In this document: positions 25,435 to 34,563 of the stretch, piece by piece
Layout of the letters: each line of letters starts with the position of its first letter
How positions within the stretch are numbered: position 1 is the stretch's first letter
Assembly (NCBI RefSeq): GCF_001625015.1
Contig: NZ_LVWJ02000014.1
Coordinates: forward strand, 3,782,001-3,846,000
Reading direction: 5' to 3'
Origin: Lewinella sp. 4G2
Lineage (GTDB): Bacteria; Bacteroidota; Bacteroidia; Chitinophagales; Saprospiraceae
Length of the DNA: 64,000 nt
Made by a program: the position numbers and the translations under genes
Notes under the pieces: generated by a model
Told to the model about the DNA's origin: nothing
Databases searched by the model: none
What the model saw: only the letters and a program-made list of their open reading frames with translations

Positions 25435-27384
25435 TTATTTTACTTCCAGGTCGAATGCGTTGACGGGCAAGCCCTCCTGGCTGAAGAGATTACCGTCGGG
25501 ATTATTCGCCCAGTTGTAACGCACGCGCAAGATATCACCTCCGGTGGGATGAACGACCATTATTCCGGAACCACCATTTGAGATGGCGGGGGCAAAGTGC
25601 CATTCGCCGTCCGCATCCTGCATGGTGAAGCCACGAACGTAACCGTAGGGGTCGTCGGTCATCACCTTCAGGCCGCCGGCGGCGTTGGCAAATTGGATGT
25701 CTACCATGGACGCATCACCAAACAAGCTTTTGGCGGAGAGGGCCATTGGGCTATCTGCGACGACGTCGCGGTCGTACACGTCCTGGAGGGCGTGCAGGGA
25801 AAGGCGACGGCCGACCTCCCACTTGTTCCTGGGGTGGATGTCGTCCGCCTCCCCGATGTCGGTAATGACGGCCATGCCCGTAACCGGTTCGCTCAGCGCG
25901 TCGGTCTGGCTCTGGCGGATGGTGGCCCAACCGGGTTCGTTGGCTGACTTCACCTCATCCTGAAAATTGGCTAATTGCACCCAGTAGAAGGGCAGCGTTC
26001 CCGGGTGGTCAAAGAAGCCCCGCCACTGGCGGATGAGGTTTTTCATGTGGCCGGCGTAGGCTACGTTATCGCCTTCTCCAGCGTTGGATTCACCCTGGTA
26101 CCAGAGCACTCCGGAGAGCGGCATGCCTTCGAGTGGGGCAATCATGGCGTTGTAGAGGATCGTTGCAATCTGGTTGGGGTTGGCGTCGATCTTGAACTCG
26201 CCAATGTTGTACTTGTAGTCACCGGCCAGTGACACCTTACCGCTTTCGGTCTCCAGGTAAAAGGCTTCCGGACTGGCGGAGAAACCACCTCCTCCCTGTC
26301 CATCAAAGATGCGGAACGTGAGTTGGTTTACGCCAGCTTTTAAAACACCGGGCTCGAGCGTGTAGACGCGCGGCGTCGAGTAAGCGCTGGGGTAGCTGCC
26401 GACTAGTTTTCCGTTGACGTAGGTATAATCGCCGTCATCGATCGCCCCGAGGTAGAGGGTGGCTTTGCCGGCGGCCTGTTCGGTGGTCAAGTTAATGTCC
26501 TTACGGAAGTAGAAGTACCCATCTACGGAGGGGTAACCGGCGGCCTCCCAAAAGGTGGGCAGCGTCATCGTAGGCCAATCGGAGTCGTCAAAGTCGGGCG
26601 TCAGCCAGCCCATTGCTTCGCCCTTATCTTCCGTAGGGATCTCCCGGCCGGGGAAGTTCTTCTCGAAGGCAGCGCGGCCAATTTCGCCGGCTATTTCCAG
26701 GGCATCCTGTTGGTCCTTTAGCGCATCCCTGCCGGTGATTCCCAGGGCTTCCGGGCTCATCCAGGGCTCGATGCGGCTGCCCCCCCAACTGCTGTGGAGG
26801 AGGCCGATGGGTACGTCCACTTCTTTACGCAGGTAGTGGGCGAAGTAGCTCCCAACTCCACTAAAATCGCCGATGGTTTCCGCGTCGCCGACCATCCAGT
26901 CCGGCCCGTACTGGTAGCTGATCTGTAGGTGCTCGCGGGGCTGGCCGTCGTAGACGTGGTCCACTTTAATTTCCCGGATCAGGGGGTCGGCAATGGCCTT
27001 CGCCCGTTCGCCGGATTCGTCCGATTGCGCCAGCCGCCACTCCATGTTCGACTGGCCGGAGAGAAGGTACACGTCGCCGAAGTACACGTCCTCAATGCTC
27101 ACGCGCTCGCGGCCACTCTGAATGGCAATTTTGTACGGCCCACCGGCTTTGGTGGGTGGCAGAGTGGTTTTCCAACGGCCGGATTTATCCGCCTTTACGC
27201 TCATCACTTTCTCTCCAAAAGTAATCTGCACTTTCTTCCCCGGTGGCGCCCAACCCCAGAGTGGGTGGTTGACGTTGCGCTGCAGCACCGCATGGTTAGC
27301 AAACGTTTCGAAAAAGCTCAACTCCTGGGCGCTGACGCAGGTGCAAAGCATGGACAGCAGGAGGCTGGTAAAAAGGTGGCGCAT
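25435..27384 (-). CDS. secreted sialate O-acetylesterase
   Basis: 649 residues from the ATG at 27384. Signal peptide MRHLFTSLLLSMLCTCVSA. SGNH-esterase motifs: VYLLSGQSNMEWRLAQ with the nucleophile Ser, LLHSSWGGSRIEPWM, ALSGVLWYQGESNAGEGD, and ITDIGEADDIHPRNKWEVGR with the catalytic Asp/His. Between the first and second blocks lies a beta-sandwich insertion (about 220-370, DGYFYFRKDINLTTEQAAGK). Such proteins remove O-acetyl groups from sialic acids or from plant or algal glycans, outside the cytoplasm. A variant of the dispersed repeat encodes CTCVSA at the signal cleavage site. The quinone reductase-like gene follows. Confidence 0.88.
   Translation of the reverse strand: MRHLFTSLLLSMLCTCVSAQELSFFETFANHAVLQRNVNHPLWGWAPPGKKVQITFGEKVMSVKADKSGRWKTTLPPTKAGGPYKIAIQSGRERVSIEDVYFGDVYLLSGQSNMEWRLAQSDESGERAKAIADPLIREIKVDHVYDGQPREHLQISYQYGPDWMVGDAETIGDFSGVGSYFAHYLRKEVDVPIGLLHSSWGGSRIEPWMSPEALGITGRDALKDQQDALEIAGEIGRAAFEKNFPGREIPTEDKGEAMGWLTPDFDDSDWPTMTLPTFWEAAGYPSVDGYFYFRKDINLTTEQAAGKATLYLGAIDDGDYTYVNGKLVGSYPSAYSTPRVYTLEPGVLKAGVNQLTFRIFDGQGGGGFSASPEAFYLETESGKVSLAGDYKYNIGEFKIDANPNQIATILYNAMIAPLEGMPLSGVLWYQGESNAGEGDNVAYAGHMKNLIRQWRGFFDHPGTLPFYWVQLANFQDEVKSANEPGWATIRQSQTDALSEPVTGMAVITDIGEADDIHPRNKWEVGRRLSLHALQDVYDRDVVADSPMALSAKSLFGDASMVDIQFANAAGGLKVMTDDPYGYVRGFTMQDADGEWHFAPAISNGGSGIMVVHPTGGDILRVRYNWANNPDGNLFSQEGLPVNAFDLEVK
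27328..27344 (-). repeat. dispersed 17-bp repeat, copy 6 (one mismatch, coding)
   Basis: Minus strand GCACCTGCGTCAGCGCC inside the sialate esterase signal peptide, encoding CTCVSA. Confidence 0.8.
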
Positions 27385-27539
27385 GACGGCTAAAGTATAG
27401 GTGTCAAAATTAGGATCGACCACCAAAGTAAGCAGTGAGGAGGGACCAGCAAGGCTTATCCCCTTCTTTCTGATGTTGCAATGGATTGCCCGTGCCAATA
27501 TCTTCCCAAAGCGGTTACCTTCGGCAAAAATTTGACCCC

Positions 27540-28880
27540 ATGTCCGCGCTCACCGCCATTGGCCCCATCGACGGCCGCTACGCCAGTAAAACCCAGGAAT
27601 TAAGTAAATACTTCAGCGAGTTCGGATTAATCCGTTACCGCGTGCTCGTCGAGGTCCGCTACCTCCAGGCCCTGCACCGGATGGGGCTCCCCCAACTCCA
27701 GCACCTCACCCAAAAGCAGGTGGATGGTCTGTCGGAAATGGTGGACAATTTCAGTGAGTCCGACGCCCAAACCATCAAGAAGACCGAACGGACAACCAAC
27801 CACGACGTGAAGGCCGTGGAATACTTCGTCAAAGAAAAGATGACCGAAGCCGGGATGACGGACGTGCTGGAGTTCGTCCACTTCGGGCTGACGAGCCAGG
27901 ACATCAACAACACGGCCATCCCCCTTTCCATCAAGGATGCCATGACCGACGTGATGGCCCCCGCGCTGGAGGGGTTGATCAGTATGGTGGACCGCCACGT
28001 CCAGGATTGGGCGGAGGTACCGATGCTGGCCAAGACCCACGGGCAACCGGCTTCCCCTACCCTCTTAGGCAAGGAATTCAGTGTTTGGACCCACCGCTTG
28101 CGGGAGCAGTTGCGTCAGTTACAAGAAGTGCCCATCCCCGCCAAGTTTGGTGGTGCCACGGGGAATATGAATGCGCACTACGTCACCTTCCCTGATTACG
28201 ATTGGCACGCGTTCGCCACCCAGTTTGTCGGGGATGACTTGGGCCTGAAACGATCTTACCCGACCACGCAGATTGAGCACTACGATAACTTGGCGGCTAT
28301 GTTCCACGCCTTCAACCGGATCAGTACGATCCTGATTGATCTGTGCCGCGACATTTGGCAGTACATTTCCATGGAATACTTCCGCCAGCGCACGATTGCG
28401 GGTGAGATTGGCAGCTCCGCCATGCCGCACAAGGTCAACCCCATCGACTTTGAGAATGCCGAGGGTAACCTAGGAATCGCCCGGGCGTTGTTTACCCACT
28501 TGGCCGATAAGCTACCCATCAGCCGGCTGCAGCGGGACCTTACGGATTCTACCGTGCTGCGCAACGTTGGCCTGCCGGTTGCCCACGTCCTCCTGGCCAT
28601 CAAGGCTATTGAAAAAGGATTCAGCAAACTACTGCTGAACGAGGCCAAGCTGGCGTCCGATCTCGAAGCTAATTGGATTGTCTGTGCCGAAGCCATCCAA
28701 AACATCCTCCGCCGGGAGGGTTACCCGAAGCCCTACGAGGCGCTGAAGGAATTGACGCGAGGAAGGACGGAGTTCTCAGAGGCCATCCTGCATGACTTCA
28801 TCGACGGATTGAACGTTAGCGATTCCATCAAGGCGGAGCTGAAACTGATCCGGCCGGAGACTTACGTGGGGAAGTTTTAG
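27540..28880 (+). CDS. purB: adenylosuccinate lyase
   Basis: 446 residues from the ATG at 27540. Starts SALTAIGPIDGRYASKTQEL as PurB does, has TNHDVKAVEYFVKEKM, HFGLTSQDINNTAIPL, the catalytic-loop signature GSSAMPHKVNPIDFENAEGN and the LQRDLTDSTVLRNVG segment. It splits adenylosuccinate to AMP and SAICAR to AICAR, both in purine synthesis, in the cytoplasm. The upstream in-frame ATG at 27486 is less likely, as the family begins near MSALTAIGP. Divergent from the sialate esterase gene with 155 bp between. Confidence 0.97.
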   Translation: MSALTAIGPIDGRYASKTQELSKYFSEFGLIRYRVLVEVRYLQALHRMGLPQLQHLTQKQVDGLSEMVDNFSESDAQTIKKTERTTNHDVKAVEYFVKEKMTEAGMTDVLEFVHFGLTSQDINNTAIPLSIKDAMTDVMAPALEGLISMVDRHVQDWAEVPMLAKTHGQPASPTLLGKEFSVWTHRLREQLRQLQEVPIPAKFGGATGNMNAHYVTFPDYDWHAFATQFVGDDLGLKRSYPTTQIEHYDNLAAMFHAFNRISTILIDLCRDIWQYISMEYFRQRTIAGEIGSSAMPHKVNPIDFENAEGNLGIARALFTHLADKLPISRLQRDLTDSTVLRNVGLPVAHVLLAIKAIEKGFSKLLLNEAKLASDLEANWIVCAEAIQNILRREGYPKPYEALKELTRGRTEFSEAILHDFIDGLNVSDSIKAELKLIRPETYVGKF

Positions 28881-28927
28881 GAGACCTACTTGAGTTGAGA
28901 AAAAGGACGTTTGAATGTCATTTATAG

Positions 28928-28960
28928 CCCTCTCCCCCAGCCCTTCTCCAAGGGAGAGGG
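28928..28960. terminator. CCCTCTCCC hairpin after purB
   Basis: CCCTCTCCC (28928-28936) pairs with GGGAGAGGG (28952-28960). The same kind of CCCTCTCCC/GGGAGAGGG hairpin is scattered through many bacterial genomes, so it may be a repeat as well as a terminator. Confidence 0.55.
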
Positions 28961-29024
28961 GAGTTTAAAAAGGGAAAATATTTTCCGCTACTTCAAGAAT
29001 TAACCACCGTACAAATCCATGCAC

Positions 29025-30011
29025 ATGAACTACCGCAGACTTGGCAAGACCAACTTCAACGTATCAGAAATTTCCCTCGGCACCTGGCAGGTTGGTGGCA
29101 AGTGGGGCGAGGATTTTAGCGACCAAACCGCCGATACCATCCTAAACGAGGCGATTGATGGCGGAGTAAATTTCATTGATACGGCCGACGTGTATTCCGC
29201 AGGACTTAGTGAAAAAGCGGTAGGTAGAATCGTTCGCAGCCGGTCGGAACGGATCTACGTGGCGAGTAAGTGCGGGCGGCAGATTAACCCACACGTAAAC
29301 GAAGGCTACACGAAGGAAGCCTTGACTAAGTACGTCGACGAAACCTTACAACGCACTGGCCTTGAACGGATTGATTTGATCCAGCTTCACTGTCCACCAA
29401 CGGAAGTATACTACCGCCCCGAGATTTTCGGATTGTTCGAAGACTTGAAAACCGCGGGTAAGATCCAGCATTTAGGCGTCAGCGTAGAGAAGGTGGAGGA
29501 AGGCCTGAAAGCGATGGAGTTCGATAACGTAACGACCATCCAGGTTATCTTCAACGTCTTCCGCCAGCGGCCCTTAGAAGTGCTTTTCCCAACCGCCCAG
29601 CGGAAGGACGTAGGGATCATTGTGCGCGTCCCTCTGGCGAGTGGCTTGCTGACGGGTAAGTTCTCACCGGATACCACTTTTGGCGAGGAAGACCACCGCC
29701 ACTTCAACCGAGACGGCGCTGGGTTCGATAAGGGAGAAACCTTTTCGGGAGTGGATTATGACCTTGGCTTGCGGGCCGTTGAGCGGATCAAGGAGCTTTT
29801 CCCGGAGGGCGATAGTTTGGCTCAGCGTGCTTTACAGTGGGTGCTGCGCCACGATGCGGTGAGTACCGTTATTCCAGGTGCTTCGCGGGTGGAGCACGTG
29901 CGGTCAAATCTCGCGGCTACTGATCTCGCACCACTCTCCGACGCTCAGTACGATGGCTTAAATGCTGTTTATACGGACCTAGTCAAAGCAACGGTGCACC
30001 AACTGTGGTAG
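29025..30011 (+). CDS. aldo/keto reductase
   Basis: About 328 residues; the ATG at 29025 fits the family start (MNYRRLGKTNFNVSEISLGT), with an alternative ATG 6 nt earlier. TIM-barrel fold with the catalytic tetrad: Asp in NFIDTADVYSAGLSE, Tyr in the same segment, Lys in IYVASKCGRQ and His in IDLIQLHCPP. The C-terminal part has STVIPGASRVEHVRSNLAA, the NADPH-binding end. It reduces an aldehyde or ketone with NADPH in the cytoplasm; the substrate is not clear. Close to the family often annotated as L-glyceraldehyde or oxidoreductase of the Tas type. Confidence 0.88.
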   Translation: MNYRRLGKTNFNVSEISLGTWQVGGKWGEDFSDQTADTILNEAIDGGVNFIDTADVYSAGLSEKAVGRIVRSRSERIYVASKCGRQINPHVNEGYTKEALTKYVDETLQRTGLERIDLIQLHCPPTEVYYRPEIFGLFEDLKTAGKIQHLGVSVEKVEEGLKAMEFDNVTTIQVIFNVFRQRPLEVLFPTAQRKDVGIIVRVPLASGLLTGKFSPDTTFGEEDHRHFNRDGAGFDKGETFSGVDYDLGLRAVERIKELFPEGDSLAQRALQWVLRHDAVSTVIPGASRVEHVRSNLAATDLAPLSDAQYDGLNAVYTDLVKATVHQLW

Positions 30012-30181
30012 CCGTTAGGATTTGCGTAACGGTTAATCGTTCCGTTTACTAAGGTTGTCTGAATTGTGTCCATACCCTTTCACTTTGGGGTAGGTAGGCT
30101 ATACATTAGAGCATCTTATTTCGGGAAGGCTTTCTATTCCTGATGGTCTTACCCGCTTTCCAAACCCTAGTCGACACACAC

Positions 30182-30679
30182 ATGAAGTCTTTTTTCGCGC
30201 TCTTATGCGCATCCTCCCTATTATTGGCCACCGGTTGCGCGAGCATCGTCAGCAAAAGCAACTATCCATTCACCGTCAATGCCACGCCGAAGACGGCGAA
30301 GATTACCATCAAGGACGATAACATGCAAACCATCTTCACCGGGTCATCGCCCGCTACGGTTGACCTGAAGGCCGGAAATGGTTTTTTCAAAAAGGCGAGC
30401 TACACCTTGGTAGTAACGGCACCTGGCTACGAAGAAATGATGGCGCCGATCAACTTCAAGGTTGATGGTTGGTACTTCGGCAACATTCTTTTCGGTGGCT
30501 TCGTCGGCCTGCTCATTGTGGACCCCCTCACCGGTGCCATGTTTAAGATCGAACGAGAGTACATGCAGGTCAACCTGCAGCCGGACGGCAAACCAATGGG
30601 TAAAGCGGAATTGAAGATCATGGACATCAACGATATCCCCGAAACCTGGAAGCCACACTTGGTCCGCTTGTCAGAGTAG
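30182..30679 (+). CDS. lipoprotein with PEGA-like beta domain
   Basis: 165 residues from the ATG at 30182. Signal peptide with lipobox (SSLLLATGCASIVS). The mature part has FTVNATPKTAKITIKDDNMQ, typical of a PEGA-like beta fold, then FKKASYTLVVTAPGYEEM. A hydrophobic Gly-rich segment (WYFGNILFGGFVGLLIVDPL) sits in the middle, as in many small outer-envelope lipoproteins that carry a GxxGxxxDP motif. Function unknown. It comes before two Pmp3-domain proteins but has 195 bp between, so a shared operon is not certain. Confidence 0.7.
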   Translation: MKSFFALLCASSLLLATGCASIVSKSNYPFTVNATPKTAKITIKDDNMQTIFTGSSPATVDLKAGNGFFKKASYTLVVTAPGYEEMMAPINFKVDGWYFGNILFGGFVGLLIVDPLTGAMFKIEREYMQVNLQPDGKPMGKAELKIMDINDIPETWKPHLVRLSE

Positions 30680-30874
30680 CTGGCAACAGCTTACACACGT
30701 TAGTGGCGTATTGAGCAAGGCTACAACCCGAATGAAAAAAGTTACGACCGTACCAATCTGCCATACTATATTGCAACCACGTGCCACCCGGCACCCGGTT
30801 CAACCCCATCCCGAAATTTGGGGAGGCGAAGCCGAAAACCTGTCAGAGTAGGCGACATTTAAAACCAATCTCTT

Positions 30875-31348
30875 ATGTTAAAAAAGATTACCCTATCCCT
30901 TTTGCTTGGCGTCTTTGGCGTACTCGGTATGTCCGTCGCCGTTGCCCCACCCGCCGCTACTTCCCCCGCTGCGACAATGACGGTTGAGGAAGCTGGCTTC
31001 CCCATCGACCCCGCCGTTGCCGTGGAGGATTTCCTCAACATGACGCCCAAGAAGTACGAGGAAATGACCGGCAAGAAGCTCACCCTGAAGGAAAAGGTGG
31101 TGATGAAACTCGCCCAGAAAAAGGTCAAAAAGCAGATGAAGCGGGCCCAAAAGGATGGTGATGAGCCGTTCCCGAAGATCGTCTTCATCCTAGGTGCCAT
31201 CTTCCTGCCCATCGTAGCTATTGTAGGTATGGGTATTATGGACGACTGGGAAGGTAACAACTGGTGGATCGCAGCACTCCTATACTTCGCTTGCTACATT
31301 CCCGGTGTGATCTACACCCTCATCAAAATGCCGGAGTACTACGACTAG
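30875..31348 (+). CDS. YqaE/Pmp3-domain membrane protein with signal peptide (paralog 1)
   Basis: 157 residues in three parts. A signal-like N-terminus (LKKITLSLLLGVFGVLGMSV), a charged Lys-rich stretch (LTLKEKVVMKLAQKKVKKQM), and a C-terminal pair of membrane helices (IVFILGAIFLPIVAIVGMGI, WWIAALLYFACYIPGVIYTL). The helical pair fits the Pmp3/YqaE family, whose members are usually only about 55 residues and act in membrane potential and stress. A related gene starts at 31937 with the same architecture. A terminator hairpin follows the stop. Confidence 0.7.
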   Translation: MLKKITLSLLLGVFGVLGMSVAVAPPAATSPAATMTVEEAGFPIDPAVAVEDFLNMTPKKYEEMTGKKLTLKEKVVMKLAQKKVKKQMKRAQKDGDEPFPKIVFILGAIFLPIVAIVGMGIMDDWEGNNWWIAALLYFACYIPGVIYTLIKMPEYYD

Positions 31349-31370
31349 TCGTTGAACCCGAAGCATAAAT

Positions 31371-31411
31371 CAAAAGGAGCAGTTGACCACGTCAGCTGCT
31401 CCTTTTGTTTT
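31371..31411 (+). terminator. rho-independent terminator after Pmp3 paralog 1
   Basis: CAAAAGGAGCAG pairs with CTGCTCCTTTTG, extended by TGAC/GTCA near the loop, then TTTT. Confidence 0.85.
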
Positions 31412-31459
31412 GGGCTTGACGTACGCTTTGCACCACCAGGATATTCCTACCTTACACCC

Positions 31460-31780
31460 ATGATCACGCCGGCAAAATTCATCCATGGTCTGTGGCTTAT
31501 TGCGCTCCTGCTCACCCCAATTGTCCTGTGGGTGCTGCCCGTGGATTTCTTCAACGACACCGGTGTTGTTACCTGCCCTTCCGTCATGTTATTCGACCTG
31601 GAATGTTGGGGCTGTGGCCTCACCCGAGCGGTGATGCACTTCCACCACTGGGAATTCGGGGAGGCGTTGTTCTACAATTTCGCCGTGGTCTTTTTCTACC
31701 CCTTTCTGGTTTGGCTCTGGCAAAAATGGGTCAGGGCGGAGTTCAGGTATTTTGAGCTGCTACGCGGAAAGATGGCTTAG
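31460..31780 (+). CDS. DUF2752 family membrane protein
   Basis: 106 residues from the ATG at 31460. Contains the DUF2752 motif VMLFDLECWGCGLTRAVMHF preceded by CPS (VTCPSVMLF), giving the CPx..CxxCGxTRA pattern, and two to three hydrophobic helices. Its role is unknown; the cysteines might bind a metal. It lies between two Pmp3-domain genes, on the same strand, with its own likely promoter: TTTG near 31427 and TACCTTAC 12 nt before the ATG. A longer ORF from 31352 overlaps the terminator and is rejected. Confidence 0.85.
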   Translation: MITPAKFIHGLWLIALLLTPIVLWVLPVDFFNDTGVVTCPSVMLFDLECWGCGLTRAVMHFHHWEFGEALFYNFAVVFFYPFLVWLWQKWVRAEFRYFELLRGKMA

Positions 31781-31936
31781 GCGAAAATCAATCGCCAGGT
31801 TACTCCCAATTTATTCAGACCGGCCAAACATTATTTTCCCCGCCTTCACGAACACGTACGGTTAAAAGCGGCTTTTGGTACCAACCAACGTCGGTCTCCC
31901 GGCCAACACGGGAGCCCATCACCAAACCAACTTACC

Positions 31937-32368
31937 ATGCGTATTTTGACCTTAGTCTTATTAGTCACCGCCTTTTTTACGACCAGCCCGGAAGCCGCTG
32001 CTTTCGTCGTCGTTAACCCCGAAACCACCACTCAGAGTGATGCATCCCAGGAAGAGATGCTCGCCGCCGCGGCAGCCTACAAGGAATCCCTCAAGGCGAT
32101 GTCTCCCCGCGAACGCCGCCAACTCAAGCGCTCCCAAAAGCGCCAGATGAAGCAGGTGTTGCAGGACCAGAAGGACGGCAAGACCGACCTGGACGACGGT
32201 GACATCCTCCTCATCATCCTGGCTATTCTGTTACCACCACTCGCGGTCTTCCTACACCAGGGCGAAATCAACACCAAGTTTTGGATCAGCCTCGTGCTCT
32301 CCCTACTCTTCTTTCTGCCGGGAGTTATCTACGCCTTGCTGGTGATTACGGGGAACGCCAAGAAGTAA
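31937..32368 (+). CDS. YqaE/Pmp3-domain membrane protein with signal peptide (paralog 2)
   Basis: 143 residues with the same plan as the 30875 protein: signal peptide (LTLVLLVTAFFTTSPEAAAF), basic linker (SPRERRQLKRSQKRQMKQVL), then a Pmp3 domain, here much closer to the family: DILLIILAILLPPLAVFLHQ, and INTKFWISLVLSLLFFLPGV followed by IYALLVIT. Located in the inner membrane if the signal is not cleaved. A small hairpin (CTCCCG/CGGGAG, 31896-31914) lies in the leader. It is convergent with lpxB and the two stop codons adjoin. Confidence 0.85.
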   Translation: MRILTLVLLVTAFFTTSPEAAAFVVVNPETTTQSDASQEEMLAAAAAYKESLKAMSPRERRQLKRSQKRQMKQVLQDQKDGKTDLDDGDILLIILAILLPPLAVFLHQGEINTKFWISLVLSLLFFLPGVIYALLVITGNAKK

Positions 32369-33478
32369 TCAGCCTCCCTGATGGATCAGGCGGGCGGCCT
32401 TCGTGGCGGCCCCGCCGGACCCCAACTTGGTCCGTAACTGTTCCAAGTTCCGCAACTGCCGGTCCCGCTCGGGGCCGGCAGTTATTTTTTTTAATTCTTC
32501 CGCTACCCGGTCCACGGTAAAGTCATCCTGCACCAGTTCTGGCACGATGGGCGCATCCATCACCAGATTCACCAGGCTAATGTATTTGATACGTTTACCC
32601 ACTAAGCGTTTCGCGATGGCGTAGCTAACGGCGTTACCCTTGTAGCAGACGACTTGAGGTACGCCAAAAAGGGCGGTTTCCAACGTGGCCGTCCCACTGG
32701 TGACGATGGCGGCTTTGGCTTTCGCCAGCAAAGAATAGGTGGCACCTTTAATGACCTCGAGTCGGGGCGGGGCACCCCCGCTTTTTATCAACTCTTCGTA
32801 GAACTGCAACTCCTGGCCGGGGGCGGCTGCAATCACATATCGGTGTTCCGGGTGCCGGGCCGCGGCGGCTAACATCAGTGGGAGGCCGGTCGTGATCTCT
32901 TGGGTTCTTGAGCCCGGGAGGATCGCGATACAATCACTGAAGTCTGTGCCGGTAGTTGAGGTCTCCCCTTCCTTTTCAGCCACCGTATCCAGCAGTGGGT
33001 GGCCGACGAAGGTGGCCTTCACCCCTCGCTCCGCGTACCAGGCTTCCTCGAAGGGAAGGATGACGAGCATCCGGTCCACGGTCTTTTTGATTGTCTTCAC
33101 CCGGTGGGAGCGCCAGGCCCAGACTTGCGGGCTGATGTAGTAGGAGATATCAAATCCCGCGGGTTTGGCCCACTTCGCGATGCGGAGATTGAAACCGGAG
33201 TAATCGATCAGAATGAGGCGATCGGGCGCGAATTGCGAGATGTCCTGGCGGCAAAATTTTTCGTTCCCAAGAATCGTGCGCAAATTTTTCACTACTTCCA
33301 CGATGCCCATAAAGGCCAGCTCCCGGTAGTGTTTAGCTAACGTAACGCCCGCCGCTTCCATGAGGTCACCACCCCACCCCCGCATCTCGGCGTCGGGATC
33401 CAATTGGCGAAGAGCTTTTACCAGATTCGACCCGTGCAAATCACCCGAAGGCTCACCGGCAATGATGTAGTATTTCAT
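32369..33478 (-). CDS. lpxB: lipid-A-disaccharide synthase
   Basis: 369 residues. N-terminal KYYIIAGEPSGDLHGSNLVK is the standard LpxB start; also MGIVEVVKNLRTILGN, YYISPQVWAWRSHRVKTIKK, IAILPGSRTQEI and ATLETALFGVPQVVCYKG, the donor-binding half of the GT-B fold. It joins UDP-2,3-diacylglucosamine to lipid X, giving the lipid A disaccharide, at the inner face of the inner membrane. The other lpx genes of the window sit at 49-52 kb; here lpxB is alone. Confidence 0.96.
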   Translation of the reverse strand: MKYYIIAGEPSGDLHGSNLVKALRQLDPDAEMRGWGGDLMEAAGVTLAKHYRELAFMGIVEVVKNLRTILGNEKFCRQDISQFAPDRLILIDYSGFNLRIAKWAKPAGFDISYYISPQVWAWRSHRVKTIKKTVDRMLVILPFEEAWYAERGVKATFVGHPLLDTVAEKEGETSTTGTDFSDCIAILPGSRTQEITTGLPLMLAAAARHPEHRYVIAAAPGQELQFYEELIKSGGAPPRLEVIKGATYSLLAKAKAAIVTSGTATLETALFGVPQVVCYKGNAVSYAIAKRLVGKRIKYISLVNLVMDAPIVPELVQDDFTVDRVAEELKKITAGPERDRQLRNLEQLRTKLGSGGAATKAARLIHQGG

Positions 33479-33572
33479 GCGTGTCGGATTGGTCCGGAGA
33501 TGAGCCAGTTTGCCTTTGAATTCATTGCGATTCGGTTAAAGGCGACTCGTCTTTAAATGCGACTAACTGCGT

Positions 33573-33589
33573 GGCGCTGCCGCGGGTGC
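33573..33589 (-). repeat. dispersed 17-bp repeat, copy 7 (one mismatch)
   Basis: Intergenic between lpxB and the DMT permease gene. Part of a 39-bp stretch (33561-33599) that matches the inverted copy at 46405-46443 with two mismatches. Confidence 0.85.
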
Positions 33590-33627
33590 AAGGTAAGGAG
33601 GCAAGCAGGGAAAGACGCAACGGTAGC

Positions 33628-34563
33628 TCAACGACCCTTCGATCGACCAATGATGATGACGCCAAGAATGACGAGCGCCGCCCCGGCCCCCTGGGTCAGG
33701 TTGAGGGACTCGTCCAGAATAAAGTACTCCAGCACAATGGTCGCCACCGGCCCAATCGCACCCAGGATCGCCGCATCATTGGCACCAATACGTCGGACGC
33801 CTTCCGTCACCAGATAGCTAGGGATGACGGTACAAAAGATGGCCAGCGTAATGCCGTAGTAGTACAACTGCGTGGGATAGCCAAAGAGCGTATTTCCCGT
33901 AAGGTAAACGTGCAATAAAACGGCTACACTGGCGCCAATGAGTGCGAGACTGGTAAACCGGACCGTTCCCAATCGTGGCGCAAGGCGGCCAGAACCAATC
34001 ACGTAAAAGCTGTAGAGAAAGGCACTCAGAAAAACCAGGGCTGCCCCCAACCCGAACTGATTTCCGATGCTGAAATCCGAAGCGCTAAACGCGAGAATAA
34101 TCCCAACGTAGCAAAGCACAGTGGCCAACCACTGGATGGGTTTGATCGGCACCTTAAAGATGATCCGCTGCAGGACCAGCACCATGGTTGGATAGACGAA
34201 AAGGATCAACCGTTCCATCCCAGCGCTGAGGTACTGCAAGCCGAGGAAGTCCGTGTAGCTGGCGGCGTAGTAGCCAAAGACGCCCAGTAGCAGAATGACA
34301 GTTGCATCCCCCAGAGAAAGGGGACCGTTGGTGGACGAGCGTTCCCTCCGGAAGTAACCAATCAGCAGAAAAAGGGGTAGAGAAAAGGCCATCCGCAGCC
34401 CGAGCAGACTGATGCTGGCGATCTCAAACTGGTAGGCCAGCTTGATGACGATGGCCTTGCAACTGAAGAGGATCGCCCCGGCTAGCATTAGTAGCACCCC
34501 GATACGGCGATTGCGGGCGGCTACCTTAGCCGCCGCTTCAAGACTCGTGGAACTGCTATTCAT
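33628..34563 (-). CDS. EamA/DMT-family permease
   Basis: 311 residues with ten hydrophobic segments in two EamA halves; examples are IGVLLMLAGAILFSCKAIVI and LGAALVFLSAFLYSFYVIGS. DMT permeases move small metabolites such as amino acids or sugars across the inner membrane, usually out of the cell. The start codon overlaps the stop of the ZIP gene (TAATG at 34561-34565), so the two are translationally coupled; the shared operon with a metal transporter is worth noting but does not fix a substrate. Confidence 0.88.
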   Translation of the reverse strand: MNSSSTSLEAAAKVAARNRRIGVLLMLAGAILFSCKAIVIKLAYQFEIASISLLGLRMAFSLPLFLLIGYFRRERSSTNGPLSLGDATVILLLGVFGYYAASYTDFLGLQYLSAGMERLILFVYPTMVLVLQRIIFKVPIKPIQWLATVLCYVGIILAFSASDFSIGNQFGLGAALVFLSAFLYSFYVIGSGRLAPRLGTVRFTSLALIGASVAVLLHVYLTGNTLFGYPTQLYYYGITLAIFCTVIPSYLVTEGVRRIGANDAAILGAIGPVATIVLEYFILDESLNLTQGAGAALVILGVIIIGRSKGR

